A stretch of DNA of 64,000 nt from VAZQ01 sp963725065 (GCA_963725065.1 CAVRXD010000008.1:1-64000), one strand, 5' to 3'; positions 45,147 to 54,430 are shown, counted from the stretch's first letter. Numbers and translations: made by a program. The notes: generated by a model from the letters alone, not told the origin.

Positions 45147-45644
45147 TCAACCGCGGAACGGCCGCCGGTCGCGGCGCATGTTGGGCGGCTGGTAGGCGAC
45201 GCGCGAGTGAAAGGCGCAATAGGGCAGGGTGGTGATCGTCCGCCCGCCGCAGAAGAAGAAGTCGGCCTGGCCGGGATCGCCGATCGGCCAGCGGCAGGTT
45301 TCCTCGGTCAATTCGAGCAAGGTCCGGCGCTGACCCATGGGAACCACGTTGTCGACGAGTTCGGGCTCGGCCTGGGCATCGAGGTCATAGGCATGGGCGA
45401 GCGCGGTGTTGCCGCGAACGGCCGGGCGCGAGACCCGCATCATGTGCTGGTGCGGACGCGCCTTGCGCGGCCGCGGCGCCGCTGAGGAGGGCGATTTGGC
45501 GCGGCCCGAAAGCCCGAGCCGGTGCACCTTGCCGATCACGGCATTGCGGGTGATGCCGCCCAGCTCGGCGGCGATCTGGCTGGCCGACAGCCCGTCGGTC
45601 CACAGCCGCTTGAGCGTCTCGACGCGTTCATCAGTCCAAGTCAT
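45147..45644 (-). CDS. gcrA: GcrA cell cycle regulator family protein
   Basis: The 165-residue protein begins MTWTDERVETLKRLWTDGLS followed by the helix-turn-helix AAELGGITRNAVIGKVHRLGL, the GcrA N-terminus. The C-terminal half has LLELTEETCRWPIGDPG and CGG...YCAFHSRVAYQP, the sigma70-interacting region. GcrA activates CcrM-methylated (GANTC) promoters in alphaproteobacteria. GAGG precedes the ATG. Confidence 0.95.
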   Translation of the reverse strand: MTWTDERVETLKRLWTDGLSASQIAAELGGITRNAVIGKVHRLGLSGRAKSPSSAAPRPRKARPHQHMMRVSRPAVRGNTALAHAYDLDAQAEPELVDNVVPMGQRRTLLELTEETCRWPIGDPGQADFFFCGGRTITTLPYCAFHSRVAYQPPNMRRDRRPFRG

Positions 45645-46010
45645 GGCCTCAAATCCCTCGCCAGTCGGCGCGGAGAAATCCGGACAGAGTCCACCTGTGG
45701 CCGGGGCACCGACGCTTTGCCCCCGACGCCTGCCGCCACCACGATGTACGCTAGTGACCTGTCCGCCGCACGATATGTCGTACCTGCTGATCGAAAGGCT
45801 ACAATATGGCGAGAGTCAGGCGCAAGAGTCCGAGGTACCGGCGTCCACATGTTCATCCACTGCCGGGCCCTGCATCCACACTTATCTGCTTGGGTGCCGG
45901 GCCGCCCGGCGCGGGCAAGGCGCCACCCCGGCGCCCCGGATCATGTTGACAGTCGACGTCGCCGCAATAAAATACCAGCCCGTGCCGCCCGGAGAGGCGG
46001 CACATTTCAT
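45645..46010. other. Intergenic region between gcrA and argD
   Basis: This stretch of 366 bases contains the divergent promoters but no recognised box apart from a possible TACAAT near 45799. Short readings exist but lack family features and ribosome sites. Confidence 0.5.
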
Positions 46011-47255
46011 TTGAAACGGATCGTCCCGGTGTCGCCGAACAGCGCTCACGCATCGCACCTATTGCCGGTCTACGCACGCGTCGATCTCGCGTTCGAGCGC
46101 GGCGAGGGCGCGTGGCTGATCGCCACCGACGGCGAGCGCTACCTCGATTTCACCTCGGGGGTGGCGGTCAATGCGCTCGGCCACGCCCACCCGCATCTGG
46201 TGGAGGCGGTCACCGAGCAGGCCAGGAAGCTCTGGCACGTTTCCAATCTCTACCGCATCCCCGAGGCCGAGCGGCTGGCCGGGCGGCTGTGCGCGGCGAG
46301 CTTCGCCGACGTGGTGTTCTTCGCCAATTCCGGCGCCGAGGCGATGGAATGCGCGATCAAGATGGCGCGCAAATATCAATCGGTGAGCGGCAGGCCGGAG
46401 CGCTACCGCATCATCACGTTCGAGGGCGCCTTTCACGGCCGCACGCTGGCGACGCTCGCCGCCGGCGGCCAGAAGAAATATCTCGAAGGCTTCGGGCCGG
46501 TGGTCGAAGGCTTCGACCAGGTGCCGTTTGCCGATCTCGAAGCCACCAAGCGCGCCATCGGGCCGGAGACCGCCGCGATCCTGATCGAGCCGATCATGGG
46601 CGAGGGCGGCGTGCGGGTGGTGCCGCCGGAATTCCTGCGCGCGCTGCGCAAGTTGTGCGACGACAACGGCCTCCTCCTGGTGTTCGACGAGGTGCAGACC
46701 GGGGTCGGGCGCAGCGGACAGCTGTTCGCCTACCAGCAGTCGGGCGTGAGCCCGGACATCATGGCGCTGGCGAAGGCCTTGGGCGGCGGCTTCCCGCTCG
46801 GCGCCTGCCTCGCCACCGCCGAAGCCGCCAAGGGCATGGTGGCCGGCACCCACGGCTCGACCTTCGGCGGCAACCCGCTGGCGATGGCGGCGGCCGGCGC
46901 GCTGCTCGATGTGGTGCTGGCTGACGGCTTCCTCGAGCGCGTACGCCGCACCGCCCTCATCCTCAAGCAGAAGCTCGCGGAGATCAGGGACCGCCATCCC
47001 GCCGTCATCGCCGAGGTGCGCGGGGAGGGGCTCCTTGTCGGGCTGCGCGCGGTGGTGCCCAGTTCGCAACTGGTCGACGAGCTGCGGGCGGAAAAGATGA
47101 TCACGGTCGCGGCCGGGGATAACGTGGTGCGGCTCCTCCCGCCGCTGATCGTGAGCGAGGACGAGGTGGCCGACGCGGTGCGGCGCATCGACCGCGCCTG
47201 CGCCCGCATCGCATCGGCGCTGCAGGCGCCGCAACGGCAGGGAGCGGCCGGATGA
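46011..47255 (+). CDS. argD: Acetylornithine aminotransferase ArgD
   Basis: The 414-residue class III PLP aminotransferase has NSGAEAMECAIKMAR (cofactor phosphate), FHGRTLATLAA, LLVFDEVQTGVGR and the PLP lysine in DIMALAKALGGGFPLGA. It converts N-acetylglutamate semialdehyde to acetylornithine in arginine synthesis. No ATG fits the family N-terminus. TTG 46011 follows GGAGAGG by 13 bases; GTG 46029 is an alternative. It overlaps argF by 4 bases. Confidence 0.93.
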   Translation: MKRIVPVSPNSAHASHLLPVYARVDLAFERGEGAWLIATDGERYLDFTSGVAVNALGHAHPHLVEAVTEQARKLWHVSNLYRIPEAERLAGRLCAASFADVVFFANSGAEAMECAIKMARKYQSVSGRPERYRIITFEGAFHGRTLATLAAGGQKKYLEGFGPVVEGFDQVPFADLEATKRAIGPETAAILIEPIMGEGGVRVVPPEFLRALRKLCDDNGLLLVFDEVQTGVGRSGQLFAYQQSGVSPDIMALAKALGGGFPLGACLATAEAAKGMVAGTHGSTFGGNPLAMAAAGALLDVVLADGFLERVRRTALILKQKLAEIRDRHPAVIAEVRGEGLLVGLRAVVPSSQLVDELRAEKMITVAAGDNVVRLLPPLIVSEDEVADAVRRIDRACARIASALQAPQRQGAAG

Positions 47256-48184
47256 GCACGAACGGCACCCGCCACTTTCTCGACCTGATCGATATTCCCC
47301 CGCAGGAGCTGCGCGGGATGATCGACGCCAGCCGCGCCATGAAGGCCCGGCGCAAGAGCGGGGCGAGCGCGCCCCAGAGCAAGGCGCTCGAAGGCAAGAC
47401 GCTGGCGATGATCTTCGACAAGCCCTCGACCCGCACGCGGGTGTCGTTCGACGTCGCCATGCGCCAGCTCGGCGGCGAGGCCATCCTGCTGACCGGGCAG
47501 GAGATGCAGCTCGGGCGCGGCGAGACCATCGCCGACACCGCGCGCGTGCTCTCGCGCTATGTCGACATCATCATGATCCGCACGCTCGACCACGAGACGG
47601 TGACCGAGCTCGCGCGCTACGCCACCGTGCCTGTGATCAACGGGCTCACCCGGCGCTCGCATCCCTGCCAGGTGCTGGCCGACGTCCTCACCTTCGAGGA
47701 GCATCGCGGGCCGATCCGGGGCAAGACCGTCGCCTGGACCGGCGATGCCAACAACGTGCTCGCCTCCTGGATGCACGCGGCCGAGCGCTTCGAGTTCCGG
47801 CTCAAGGTGGCGACCCCGCCCGAGCTCGCGCCGAAGAAATGGCTCATGGACTGGATCAAGCGCTCGGGCGCCCCGATCGAGGTCGGCACCGACCCGGACG
47901 AGGCCGCCGCCGGCTCCGATTGCCTCGTCACCGACACGTGGGTGTCGATGGGGGACAAGGACGGGCAGCGCCGCCACAACCTGCTGTCGCGCTACCAAGT
48001 CAATGCCCGGCTGATGGCGCGGGCGAAGCCCGATGCCGTGTTCATGCACTGCCTGCCGGCCCACCGTGGCGACGAGGTGACCGACGAGGTGATCGACGGC
48101 CCGCAATCGGTGGTGTTCGACGAAGCCGAGAACCGCCTGCACGCCCAGAAGGGCATCCTGGCCTGGTGCCTGAACGCGCACTGA
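47252..48184 (+). CDS. argF: Ornithine carbamoyltransferase ArgF
   Basis: The 310-residue enzyme has the carbamoyl-phosphate motif KPSTRTRVSF, HPCQVLADVLTFEEH, the ornithine-binding region DTWVSMGD (split from the following KDGQRR) and FMHCLPAHRGDEV. It makes citrulline in the cytoplasm. The ATG overlaps the argD stop. Confidence 0.97.
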   Translation: MSTNGTRHFLDLIDIPPQELRGMIDASRAMKARRKSGASAPQSKALEGKTLAMIFDKPSTRTRVSFDVAMRQLGGEAILLTGQEMQLGRGETIADTARVLSRYVDIIMIRTLDHETVTELARYATVPVINGLTRRSHPCQVLADVLTFEEHRGPIRGKTVAWTGDANNVLASWMHAAERFEFRLKVATPPELAPKKWLMDWIKRSGAPIEVGTDPDEAAAGSDCLVTDTWVSMGDKDGQRRHNLLSRYQVNARLMARAKPDAVFMHCLPAHRGDEVTDEVIDGPQSVVFDEAENRLHAQKGILAWCLNAH

Positions 48185-48281
48185 GCGCCGGGCCGTTCCG
48201 CCGTCGGCTCTTCCCCGCCACGCAATCGGAACGACGGCAGGGGGTCAATTTTCCGCCGCGTCCTCTTATATCTAGCCGATC

Positions 48282-49313
48282 ATGTCCGAGCCCCAGCCCC
48301 AACTCGAAATCCCGACCCGCGCACCGGCGGCCACCTCCGCCGACGACACCATTCTGCCGTTCCAGGTCGAGGCGCTCGACCTGCGCGGCCGCGTGGTCCG
48401 CTTCGGTCCCGCCATCGACACCATCCTCTCGCGGCACAACTACCCCGTCCCCGTGGCCAAGCTCCTGGGCGAGGCTATCGTGCTGACCGTGCTGCTGGGG
48501 TCGACGCTGAAATTCGAAGGCCGCTTCATCCTGCAGACCCAGAGCGACGGGCCGGTGCGGATGCTGGTCATCGACTACACGACCCCGGGCAAGGTGCGCG
48601 CCTGCGCCCGTTTCGACGCCGCCCGCGTCGCCGCCGCCATGGCCGCGGGCGCCGCCGATCCGGGCGCGCTGCTGGGCCACGGCCATCTCGCCATGACCAT
48701 CGACCAGGGACCGGATACGGCGCGCTACCAGGGCATCGTCGCGCTCGAAGGCAAGGACCTCGAGCATGCGGCGCACGAGTACTTCCTGCGCTCCGAACAG
48801 ATCCCGACCCGCGTGCGTCTGGCGGTGGCCGAGGAGCTGCGGGCGGGGACCGACGGCGCCCGCCACCACTGGCGCGCGGGCGGCCTGCTGCTGCAGTTCC
48901 TGCCGCAATCGCCGGAGCGCGCGCGCCAGCCCGACCTCGATCCCGGCGACGTGCCGGAGGGGATGGAATTCCAGCCGCAGCCCGAGGACGACGCCTGGGT
49001 GCAAGGCCGCTCGCTGGTGGCGACCGTGGAGGACCTGGAATTGCTCGATCCCGACGTATCGGCCGAGCAGCTGCTCTACCGGCTGTTTCACGAGCCCGGC
49101 GTGCGCGTGTTCCACAGCAGGGACCTGCACGCGCAGTGCTCGTGCTCGCGCGCGGGCGTCGAGCGCATGCTGCGCAGCTTTCCGCAGGACGATCGCGACC
49201 ACATGGTGGAGAACGGGAAGATCACCGTCACCTGCGAGTTCTGCAACTCGACTTACGTGTTCGCGCCCATGGATGTGTGCGAGCCCGAGCCGTCGCAGCC
49301 GGATGCCGGCTAA
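48282..49313 (+). CDS. hslO: Redox-regulated chaperone Hsp33
   Basis: The 343-residue protein has the Hsp33 N-terminal chaperone domain (LLGEAIVLTVLLGSTLKFEG, QTQSDGPVRMLVIDY) and the C-terminal zinc redox switch CSCS...CEFC near residues 300 and 330. Oxidation of these cysteines activates holdase function. It is slightly longer than enterobacterial Hsp33 (about 290). It is convergent with apaG, with no bases between the stops. Confidence 0.95.
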   Translation: MSEPQPQLEIPTRAPAATSADDTILPFQVEALDLRGRVVRFGPAIDTILSRHNYPVPVAKLLGEAIVLTVLLGSTLKFEGRFILQTQSDGPVRMLVIDYTTPGKVRACARFDAARVAAAMAAGAADPGALLGHGHLAMTIDQGPDTARYQGIVALEGKDLEHAAHEYFLRSEQIPTRVRLAVAEELRAGTDGARHHWRAGGLLLQFLPQSPERARQPDLDPGDVPEGMEFQPQPEDDAWVQGRSLVATVEDLELLDPDVSAEQLLYRLFHEPGVRVFHSRDLHAQCSCSRAGVERMLRSFPQDDRDHMVENGKITVTCEFCNSTYVFAPMDVCEPEPSQPDAG

Positions 49314-49724
49314 CTAGTTGATGGTGCGCTCGCGCTGCGGGGTGTCGAGCGAGAACGCGGGAATGTCGATGTCGAAAGTCTCCCCGGCCGCGGTCACCAT
49401 GCCGTAGGTTCCGGTCATGAAACCCGACGGCGTCGGCAGCGGAACGCCGCTGGTGTATTCGAAATTCTCGCCCGGCTTGAGCACCGGTTCCTCGCCGACC
49501 ACCCCGGCGCCGCGCACCTCCTGCAGCCGTCCCTGGGCGTCGGTGATGCGCCAATGGCGGGTCTTGAGCTGCACTGTCTCGGTCCCGAGATTGGTGAGCG
49601 TGATGGTATAGGCCCAGAAGAAATAGCCGTTCTCCGGCGAGGAGCGGTCGGGCAGGAAGCGCGGGCTCGCCTTGACCTCGATCTCGCGCGTCACGGCTCG
49701 GTACGCTGTTTTGACGGTATTCAT
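49314..49724 (-). CDS. apaG: ApaG protein (Co2+/Mg2+ efflux-associated family)
   Basis: The 136-residue protein has the ApaG fold: YFFWAYTITLTNLG, LKTRHWRITDAQG and VRGAGVVGEEPVLKPGE, ending PSGFMTGTYGMV. It has a fibronectin-like fold and its exact role is unsettled. ATG 49724 fits the family start. Repeat copy D lies directly upstream. Confidence 0.95.
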   Translation of the reverse strand: MNTVKTAYRAVTREIEVKASPRFLPDRSSPENGYFFWAYTITLTNLGTETVQLKTRHWRITDAQGRLQEVRGAGVVGEEPVLKPGENFEYTSGVPLPTPSGFMTGTYGMVTAAGETFDIDIPAFSLDTPQRERTIN

Positions 49725-49772
49725 GGCCAGGCCTTCAGCCCCCATCCGGGCGCTTTGTCGTGTATGTTGGGG

Positions 49773-49937
49773 CTAGTGTCCCGATTCCGAAGTTCGCATC
49801 ATTGTGCGGCACGCTCGCTTGCGAACTTCGGAAATCGAAGGACACTAGCAACTTATTGACCTAGTGTGGCTTTGGTTCAGAAGTCCGCATTTCGAACTTG
49901 CCTCAGAATGATGCGGACTTCTGAACCGCCACACTAG
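49773..49937. repeat. Two-hairpin element, copy D
   Basis: Hairpin 1 (49773-49848): CTAGTGTCCCGATTCCGAAG pairs with CTTCGG...GGACACTAG. Hairpin 2 (49861-49937): CTAGTGTGGC...TTCAGAAGTC pairs with GACTTCTGAACCGCCACACTAG across a loop. The spacer CAACTTATTGAC matches copy A. It has the same orientation as copy A and is opposite to B and C. Confidence 0.9.
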
Positions 49938-50047
49938 TGCATAGCCCTAAGTCCATCGCTTGCAAATGTCGCGATGACGTGATCCCAAGCGGGGGGAAGG
50001 CGCACTAGAATTTAGAGACATCCATCGCCGTCCGAAAGATCGCTGGA

Positions 50048-51217
50048 ATGCATGCCCCTGTGGTCACCACTGGACGCGACCTGCGGCTCGATTTGTTCCG
50101 TGGGATCGCGCTCTGGCTGATCTTCCTCGACCACATTCCGTCGAATCTCGTCGCCTGGGGCACGCTGCGCAACTACGGCTTCAGCGACGCGACTGAAATC
50201 TTCGTCTTCGTCTCCGGCTACACCGCTGCCTTCGTCTACGGCAAGGAAATGCGCGAGCGCGGCTTCATCATCGCGGGCGCCCGCATCCTGCGGCGGACGT
50301 GGCAAATCTACGTGGCGCACGTTTTCCTGTTCGCGATCTACCTGGCCGAGATTTCCTATGTCGCCACCAGCTTCGAGAACCCGCTCTACGCCGAGGAAAT
50401 GAACATCCTCGATTTTCTCAAGCAGCCCGACGTCACGATCATTCAGGCGCTGCTGCTCAAATTCAAGCCGTCCAACATGGACGTCTTGCCGCTCTACATC
50501 ATCCTGCTCCTGCTGTTTCCGCCGACGCTGTGGCTGCTGCTGTTTCGGTCCACGCTGGCGCTCGGCGCCTCGGTGCTGCTCTACGTGCTCACCTGGGAAT
50601 TCAACTGGAACATGCCGAGCTATCCCAGCGGGCATTGGTACTTCAACCCCTTCGCCTGGCAGCTGTTGTTCGTGTTCGGGGCGTGGTGCGCGCTGGGGGG
50701 AGCCCAGCGCCTCGCGACGGTCCTGCGGTCTCCGGTGACGGTGTCGATCGCGATTGCATATCTGCTGTTCGCGTTCGTGATCTCGCTCACCTGGTATATT
50801 CCCGGCATGGGCCAATACGTGCCGCACTGGCTGGAGGAAGTGATCTATCCGATCGACAAGGTGAATCTCGACGTCCTGCGGTTTGCGCATTTCCTCGCGC
50901 TGGCGGTCGTCACGGTAAGGTTCATCCCGCGCGACTGGCCGTTTCTCAAATCGCGCTGGGCATGGCCGGCGATCGTCTGCGGCCAGCACTCGCTGGAAAT
51001 CTTCTGTCTCGGCGTATTCCTCTCCTTTGCTGCCCATTTCGCCATGGTGGAGGTTTCGGGCGCGTTCTGGATGCAACTTCTGGTAAGTGCTGTGGGCATC
51101 TTGATCATGATTGCCGCCGCCGGCCTTATAAGATGGTATAAGCTGGCGGAAGGACGTAGCCCCGGGTCGCGTTCCATGAAATCGCCGGATGCAGACCTCG
51201 CCGGAGGCGAGGCATGA
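50048..51217 (+). CDS. opgC: OpgC-family membrane protein (acyltransferase-type)
   Basis: The 389-residue protein has about ten membrane helices and the OpgC N-terminus: GRDLRLDLFRGIALWLIFLDH (two blocks: GRDLRLDLFRG, IALWLIFLDHIP) and SDATEIFVFVSGYTAAFVYG. OpgC adds succinyl groups to periplasmic glucans. Its stop overlaps the next gene (ATGA), forming an operon with two SGNH hydrolases. This suggests acyl-group transfer and removal on the same polymer. Confidence 0.9.
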   Translation: MHAPVVTTGRDLRLDLFRGIALWLIFLDHIPSNLVAWGTLRNYGFSDATEIFVFVSGYTAAFVYGKEMRERGFIIAGARILRRTWQIYVAHVFLFAIYLAEISYVATSFENPLYAEEMNILDFLKQPDVTIIQALLLKFKPSNMDVLPLYIILLLLFPPTLWLLLFRSTLALGASVLLYVLTWEFNWNMPSYPSGHWYFNPFAWQLLFVFGAWCALGGAQRLATVLRSPVTVSIAIAYLLFAFVISLTWYIPGMGQYVPHWLEEVIYPIDKVNLDVLRFAHFLALAVVTVRFIPRDWPFLKSRWAWPAIVCGQHSLEIFCLGVFLSFAAHFAMVEVSGAFWMQLLVSAVGILIMIAAAGLIRWYKLAEGRSPGSRSMKSPDADLAGGEA

Positions 51218-51978
51218 AAACGCTTGCTGCGTCAGCCTTGGCGGTGCTGGCGTTCGCGCTGTGCCTGTTGTCGGGCGCGAGCGTGGCGGCCGAGCCGTGC
51301 GAGGTTCCGAGCTATTTGTGGTTCGGCGCCACCGAGTTAAAGCACGTTGCCGAGGCCGTTAAGAAGGACAAGAAGCTGACCATCGCGGTGGTTGGAACCG
51401 GCTCCTCGATCCTCGCCGGTCCGGACGGGCCGCCGTCGGCCTACCCCGCCCGCCTCGAGGCCGCCCTCAAGCAGAAACTGCCCTCGGTCGCGGTCAAGGT
51501 GGTAACCCTGGTCCGGACCCGGATGACCGCCGCGGATCTCGCCCAGGGAATGGAGAAATTGCTGGTCGACGAGAAGCCGAATTTGGTGATATGGCAAACT
51601 GGAACCCTTGATGCCATTCGCAGAATCGAGCCTGATGACTTCCGGACGGCGCTTGACGAAGGGGTCGAGACCTTGCATCGAGGCGGCGCGGACGTCATCT
51701 TGATGAATATGCAATACAGCCCGCGGACCGACATCATGATTGGGCTCGGTCCTTACGCCGACAACATGCGCGTTGTTGCACAGCAGCATGAGGTTCCGTT
51801 GTTCGACCGCCTCAACATCATGCGGCATTGGTCCGATACCGGCGCCTTCGACCTCTACGCCGCCGGTAAGGATAATGTGCTCGCTCACCGCGTGCACGAT
51901 TGCATTGGCCGCTCCATTGCATCCATGATCATCGACGCCGCCCATTTGCGGCCTGCCGATTTCAAGGCCGGCCAGTAG
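51214..51978 (+). CDS. Exported SGNH/GDSL-type hydrolase
   Basis: The 254-residue protein has a signal peptide (LAVLAFALCLLSGASVAAE). A weak block I reads VVGTGSSILAG, where GTGSS replaces GDS. LVIWQTGTLDAIR takes the place of the GxND block, and no clear DxxH end is seen. Tandem with another SGNH protein and coupled to opgC, it may de-esterify a periplasmic glucan. Deviation at block I leaves activity uncertain. Confidence 0.8.
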   Translation: MKTLAASALAVLAFALCLLSGASVAAEPCEVPSYLWFGATELKHVAEAVKKDKKLTIAVVGTGSSILAGPDGPPSAYPARLEAALKQKLPSVAVKVVTLVRTRMTAADLAQGMEKLLVDEKPNLVIWQTGTLDAIRRIEPDDFRTALDEGVETLHRGGADVILMNMQYSPRTDIMIGLGPYADNMRVVAQQHEVPLFDRLNIMRHWSDTGAFDLYAAGKDNVLAHRVHDCIGRSIASMIIDAAHLRPADFKAGQ

Positions 51979-52034
51979 GCCACGCAAAAAAGAAGGCGTA
52001 AAAAATCTTCCAAACAGGGACGCAACGCATATCC

Positions 52035-52877
52035 ATGATCCGCCATCTCGTGCTGCGCCGCGCGGCCGTGTCCGGGGCCATTGCGGCGGCAGGTTTCCTC
52101 GCGTTATTGCCCGCTCAGGCGCAGGTGCCGGGTTCGGCGCTGGCCGTCGGCACGAACGCAATCCAGCCGGCAGCCTGCAACGTCACCCTGGACCAGGTCC
52201 GCTTCGATCTTCCGCTGGTCCACACCGCGCGCGTCCTTGCCGCCGGAAAGCGGCTCAAGATCGTGGCGCTGGGCTCTTCGTCGACCTACGGAGCGGGCGC
52301 GAGCACGTCGGCGGCCTCCTATCCGAGCCGGCTGGTCGACGAGCTCAGCCGACGCTTCCCCGGCCATGACATTACAGTGCTGAACCGCGGCGTGAACGGC
52401 GACGAGGCTGCCGACATGCTGGCGCGTCTCGACACTGCCGTCGTCGCCGAAAAGCCTGACCTGGTGTTGTGGCAGGTCGGCACGAACTCCGTGCTACGGG
52501 ACAAGGCGCTGCTGCCCCACGCCCCGCTGCTGCATGAGGGGTTGACGCGGCTCAAGGCAACCGGCGCGGACGTTGTGGTGATCGATCCGCAATACGCGCC
52601 GCGGGTCATCAGCAAGGCCAATTGCCAGGGCATGGTGTCGCTCATCGCCACCACGGCGAAGGCCGAGCATGTCAGCGTCTTTCACCGTTTCGAGTTGATG
52701 CGACGCTGGCGCGAGAGCGAGAGCCTGCCGTTCGAGACCTTCGTCTCGAGCGACGGGCTGCACATGAACGATTGGAGCTACGCCTGCCTCGCCAAGGCGC
52801 TCGGCGTGGCGATCGCCGAGGCCGCGACGCGTCCGACCGCGACCGCGGTCGGGCCGCACCCTGCGCCGGCCAACTGA
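52035..52877 (+). CDS. Exported SGNH/GDSL-type hydrolase
   Basis: The 280-residue protein has a signal (AAAGFLALLPAQAQ), block I LGSSSTYGAG, a GxN-type block LVLWQVGTNSVLR and the catalytic pair DGLHMND (D and H). The set is a complete SGNH triad. It is a periplasmic esterase or lipase-like enzyme acting after the opgC gene. It lies 56 bases after its paralogue. Confidence 0.85.
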   Translation: MIRHLVLRRAAVSGAIAAAGFLALLPAQAQVPGSALAVGTNAIQPAACNVTLDQVRFDLPLVHTARVLAAGKRLKIVALGSSSTYGAGASTSAASYPSRLVDELSRRFPGHDITVLNRGVNGDEAADMLARLDTAVVAEKPDLVLWQVGTNSVLRDKALLPHAPLLHEGLTRLKATGADVVVIDPQYAPRVISKANCQGMVSLIATTAKAEHVSVFHRFELMRRWRESESLPFETFVSSDGLHMNDWSYACLAKALGVAIAEAATRPTATAVGPHPAPAN

Positions 52878-52948
52878 CCGGACCCAGGGCGGCGAACCAA
52901 CAACGGCGGGAAGCGCCGTCCCGTTGATCGTCCCTTATCCGGCGAAGC

Positions 52949-54139
52949 TCATACCGCCTTCAGCGCGGTGAGCAGGTCCTCGATGATATCGTCGGCGTGT
53001 TCCAGGCCGCACGACAGCCGCAGCAGTCCGTCGCTGATGCCGAGTTCCGCCCGCGCCGCCGGCGTCAGGCGCTGATGGGTCGTGGTTGCCGGATGGGTGA
53101 TCAAGCTCTTCGCGTCGCCCAGATTGTTGCTGATGCGCACGAGCTTGAGCGCGTCCTGAAAGCGGAACGCAGCGGCCTTCCCGCCCTTGACCTCAAAGGC
53201 GACCAGGGTGGAGCCGCCGCGCATCTGCCGGTGCACGATGTCGGCCTGCGGATGATCCGGCCTGCCTGGGTAGATGAGGCGTGAGACTTTGGGCTGCTCG
53301 GACAATGCGACCGCGACCATCGCGGCGGTGTCGGTCTGCTGGCGCACCCGCACGCAGAGCGTCTCCAGCCCCTTGAGCAGAACCCAGGCGTTGAATGGCG
53401 ACAACGATGGGCCGGTCTGGCGGATCAGGTTGTGAATGTGGTCCTGGATGAATTTCTCGGAGCCCAGAACGACGCCGCCGAGGCAGCGGCCTTGGCCGTC
53501 GATATGCTTGGTGGCGGAGTAGACGACGCAGTCGGCGCCGAGTTCGAGCGGCCGCTGGAACAGCGGCGTCGAGAACACGTTGTCGACCACCAGCGTCGCG
53601 CCGGCGGCGTGCGCGATCTCGGCGATCGCCTGGATGTCCAGCACCTCGAGCGCGGGATTGGTCGGGCTCTCCAGAAAGAAGGTCTTCGTGTTCGGCCGCA
53701 CCGCCTTGCGCCACTCGTCGAGATCATTGCCGTTGACCAGCGTCGAGGCCACGCCATAGCGGGGGAGGTGGTCCTCGACGACATAGAGGCAGGAGCCGAA
53801 CAGCGCCTTGGATGCCACGACATGATCGCCGGCCCTGACCTGGCCCATCAGCGCGGTGGTGACCGCCGCCATTCCGGTCGCGGTCGCGCGTGCGGCGCCC
53901 GCGCCTTCGAGCGCGGCCATGCGTTGCTCGAACATGGTCACGGTCGGGTTGGAGAAGCGCGAATACTGATAGCCGGGCTCTTCGTTCTTGAAGCGTCTTT
54001 CCGCACTCAGGGCGCTGTCATAGACGTAACCCTGGGTGAGGAAGAGTGCCTCCGAGGTCTCGCCGAACTGCGAGCGCAGGGTGCCGGCATGCACAAGCTG
54101 GGTCTCGGGGCGGTAGTTTCGCTGCGCGGACGCGGACAT
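52949..54139 (-). CDS. metZ: O-succinylhomoserine sulfhydrylase MetZ
   Basis: The 396-residue PLP enzyme of the Cys/Met metabolism family has RFSNPTVTMFEQRMAALEG, the PLP lysine in VYSATKHIDGQGR and the C-terminal RLSCGLEHADDIIEDL. It makes homocysteine from O-succinylhomoserine and sulfide. A SAM-II riboswitch in its leader marks it as a methionine gene. AAAGGAG lies 6 bases before the ATG. Confidence 0.94.
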   Translation of the reverse strand: MSASAQRNYRPETQLVHAGTLRSQFGETSEALFLTQGYVYDSALSAERRFKNEEPGYQYSRFSNPTVTMFEQRMAALEGAGAARATATGMAAVTTALMGQVRAGDHVVASKALFGSCLYVVEDHLPRYGVASTLVNGNDLDEWRKAVRPNTKTFFLESPTNPALEVLDIQAIAEIAHAAGATLVVDNVFSTPLFQRPLELGADCVVYSATKHIDGQGRCLGGVVLGSEKFIQDHIHNLIRQTGPSLSPFNAWVLLKGLETLCVRVRQQTDTAAMVAVALSEQPKVSRLIYPGRPDHPQADIVHRQMRGGSTLVAFEVKGGKAAAFRFQDALKLVRISNNLGDAKSLITHPATTTHQRLTPAARAELGISDGLLRLSCGLEHADDIIEDLLTALKAV

Positions 54140-54200
54140 CAGAGTCTCCTTTGCCCAACAAAAATCCCGGCCGGAAATGCTCCGCCGGGGCCCAACGCGT

Positions 54201-54257
54201 CCCCGGCCTTTTAGCGATTTGTTTTACGTGGCTGCAAGCCGGCCGGCTCAAATGACC
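54201..54257 (-). promoter_or_regulatory. SAM-II riboswitch in the metZ leader
   Basis: On the minus strand the leader contains CATTTGAGCCGGCCGG, then CTTGCAGCCACGT, AAAACAAATCGCTAAAAGG and CCGGGG. CATTTG pairs with CAAAT(C) and the loop GCCGGCC can pair with GGCCGG near the end. This is the pseudoknot layout of the SAM-II (metA) motif found upstream of metA and metZ in alphaproteobacteria. It should shut metZ translation when SAM is high. It ends about 60 bases before the start codon. Confidence 0.88.
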
Positions 54258-54430
54258 ACGGGATAAGCCAAGCTGTAGCGTGACCGACGGCTTTTCGTCA
54301 AGCTGGTCATCGGCTAGTGGATTCTGGTGCGGTCCTTGGTTTGAAGTTCCTGGAATGAGCTTGTGGCCAAGCTGGTAGGGGCTTTCAATCCACCGCACCG
54401 GACGGTCGGACGTCATCGAGGAATTGCCGC

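Noticed and set aside
18033..49937. The hairpin elements as tRNA genes or CRISPR repeats
   Set aside because: There is no cloverleaf, no CCA-type end and no regular repeat-spacer array; only four dispersed copies exist. I saw no tRNA, rRNA or CRISPR in the window.
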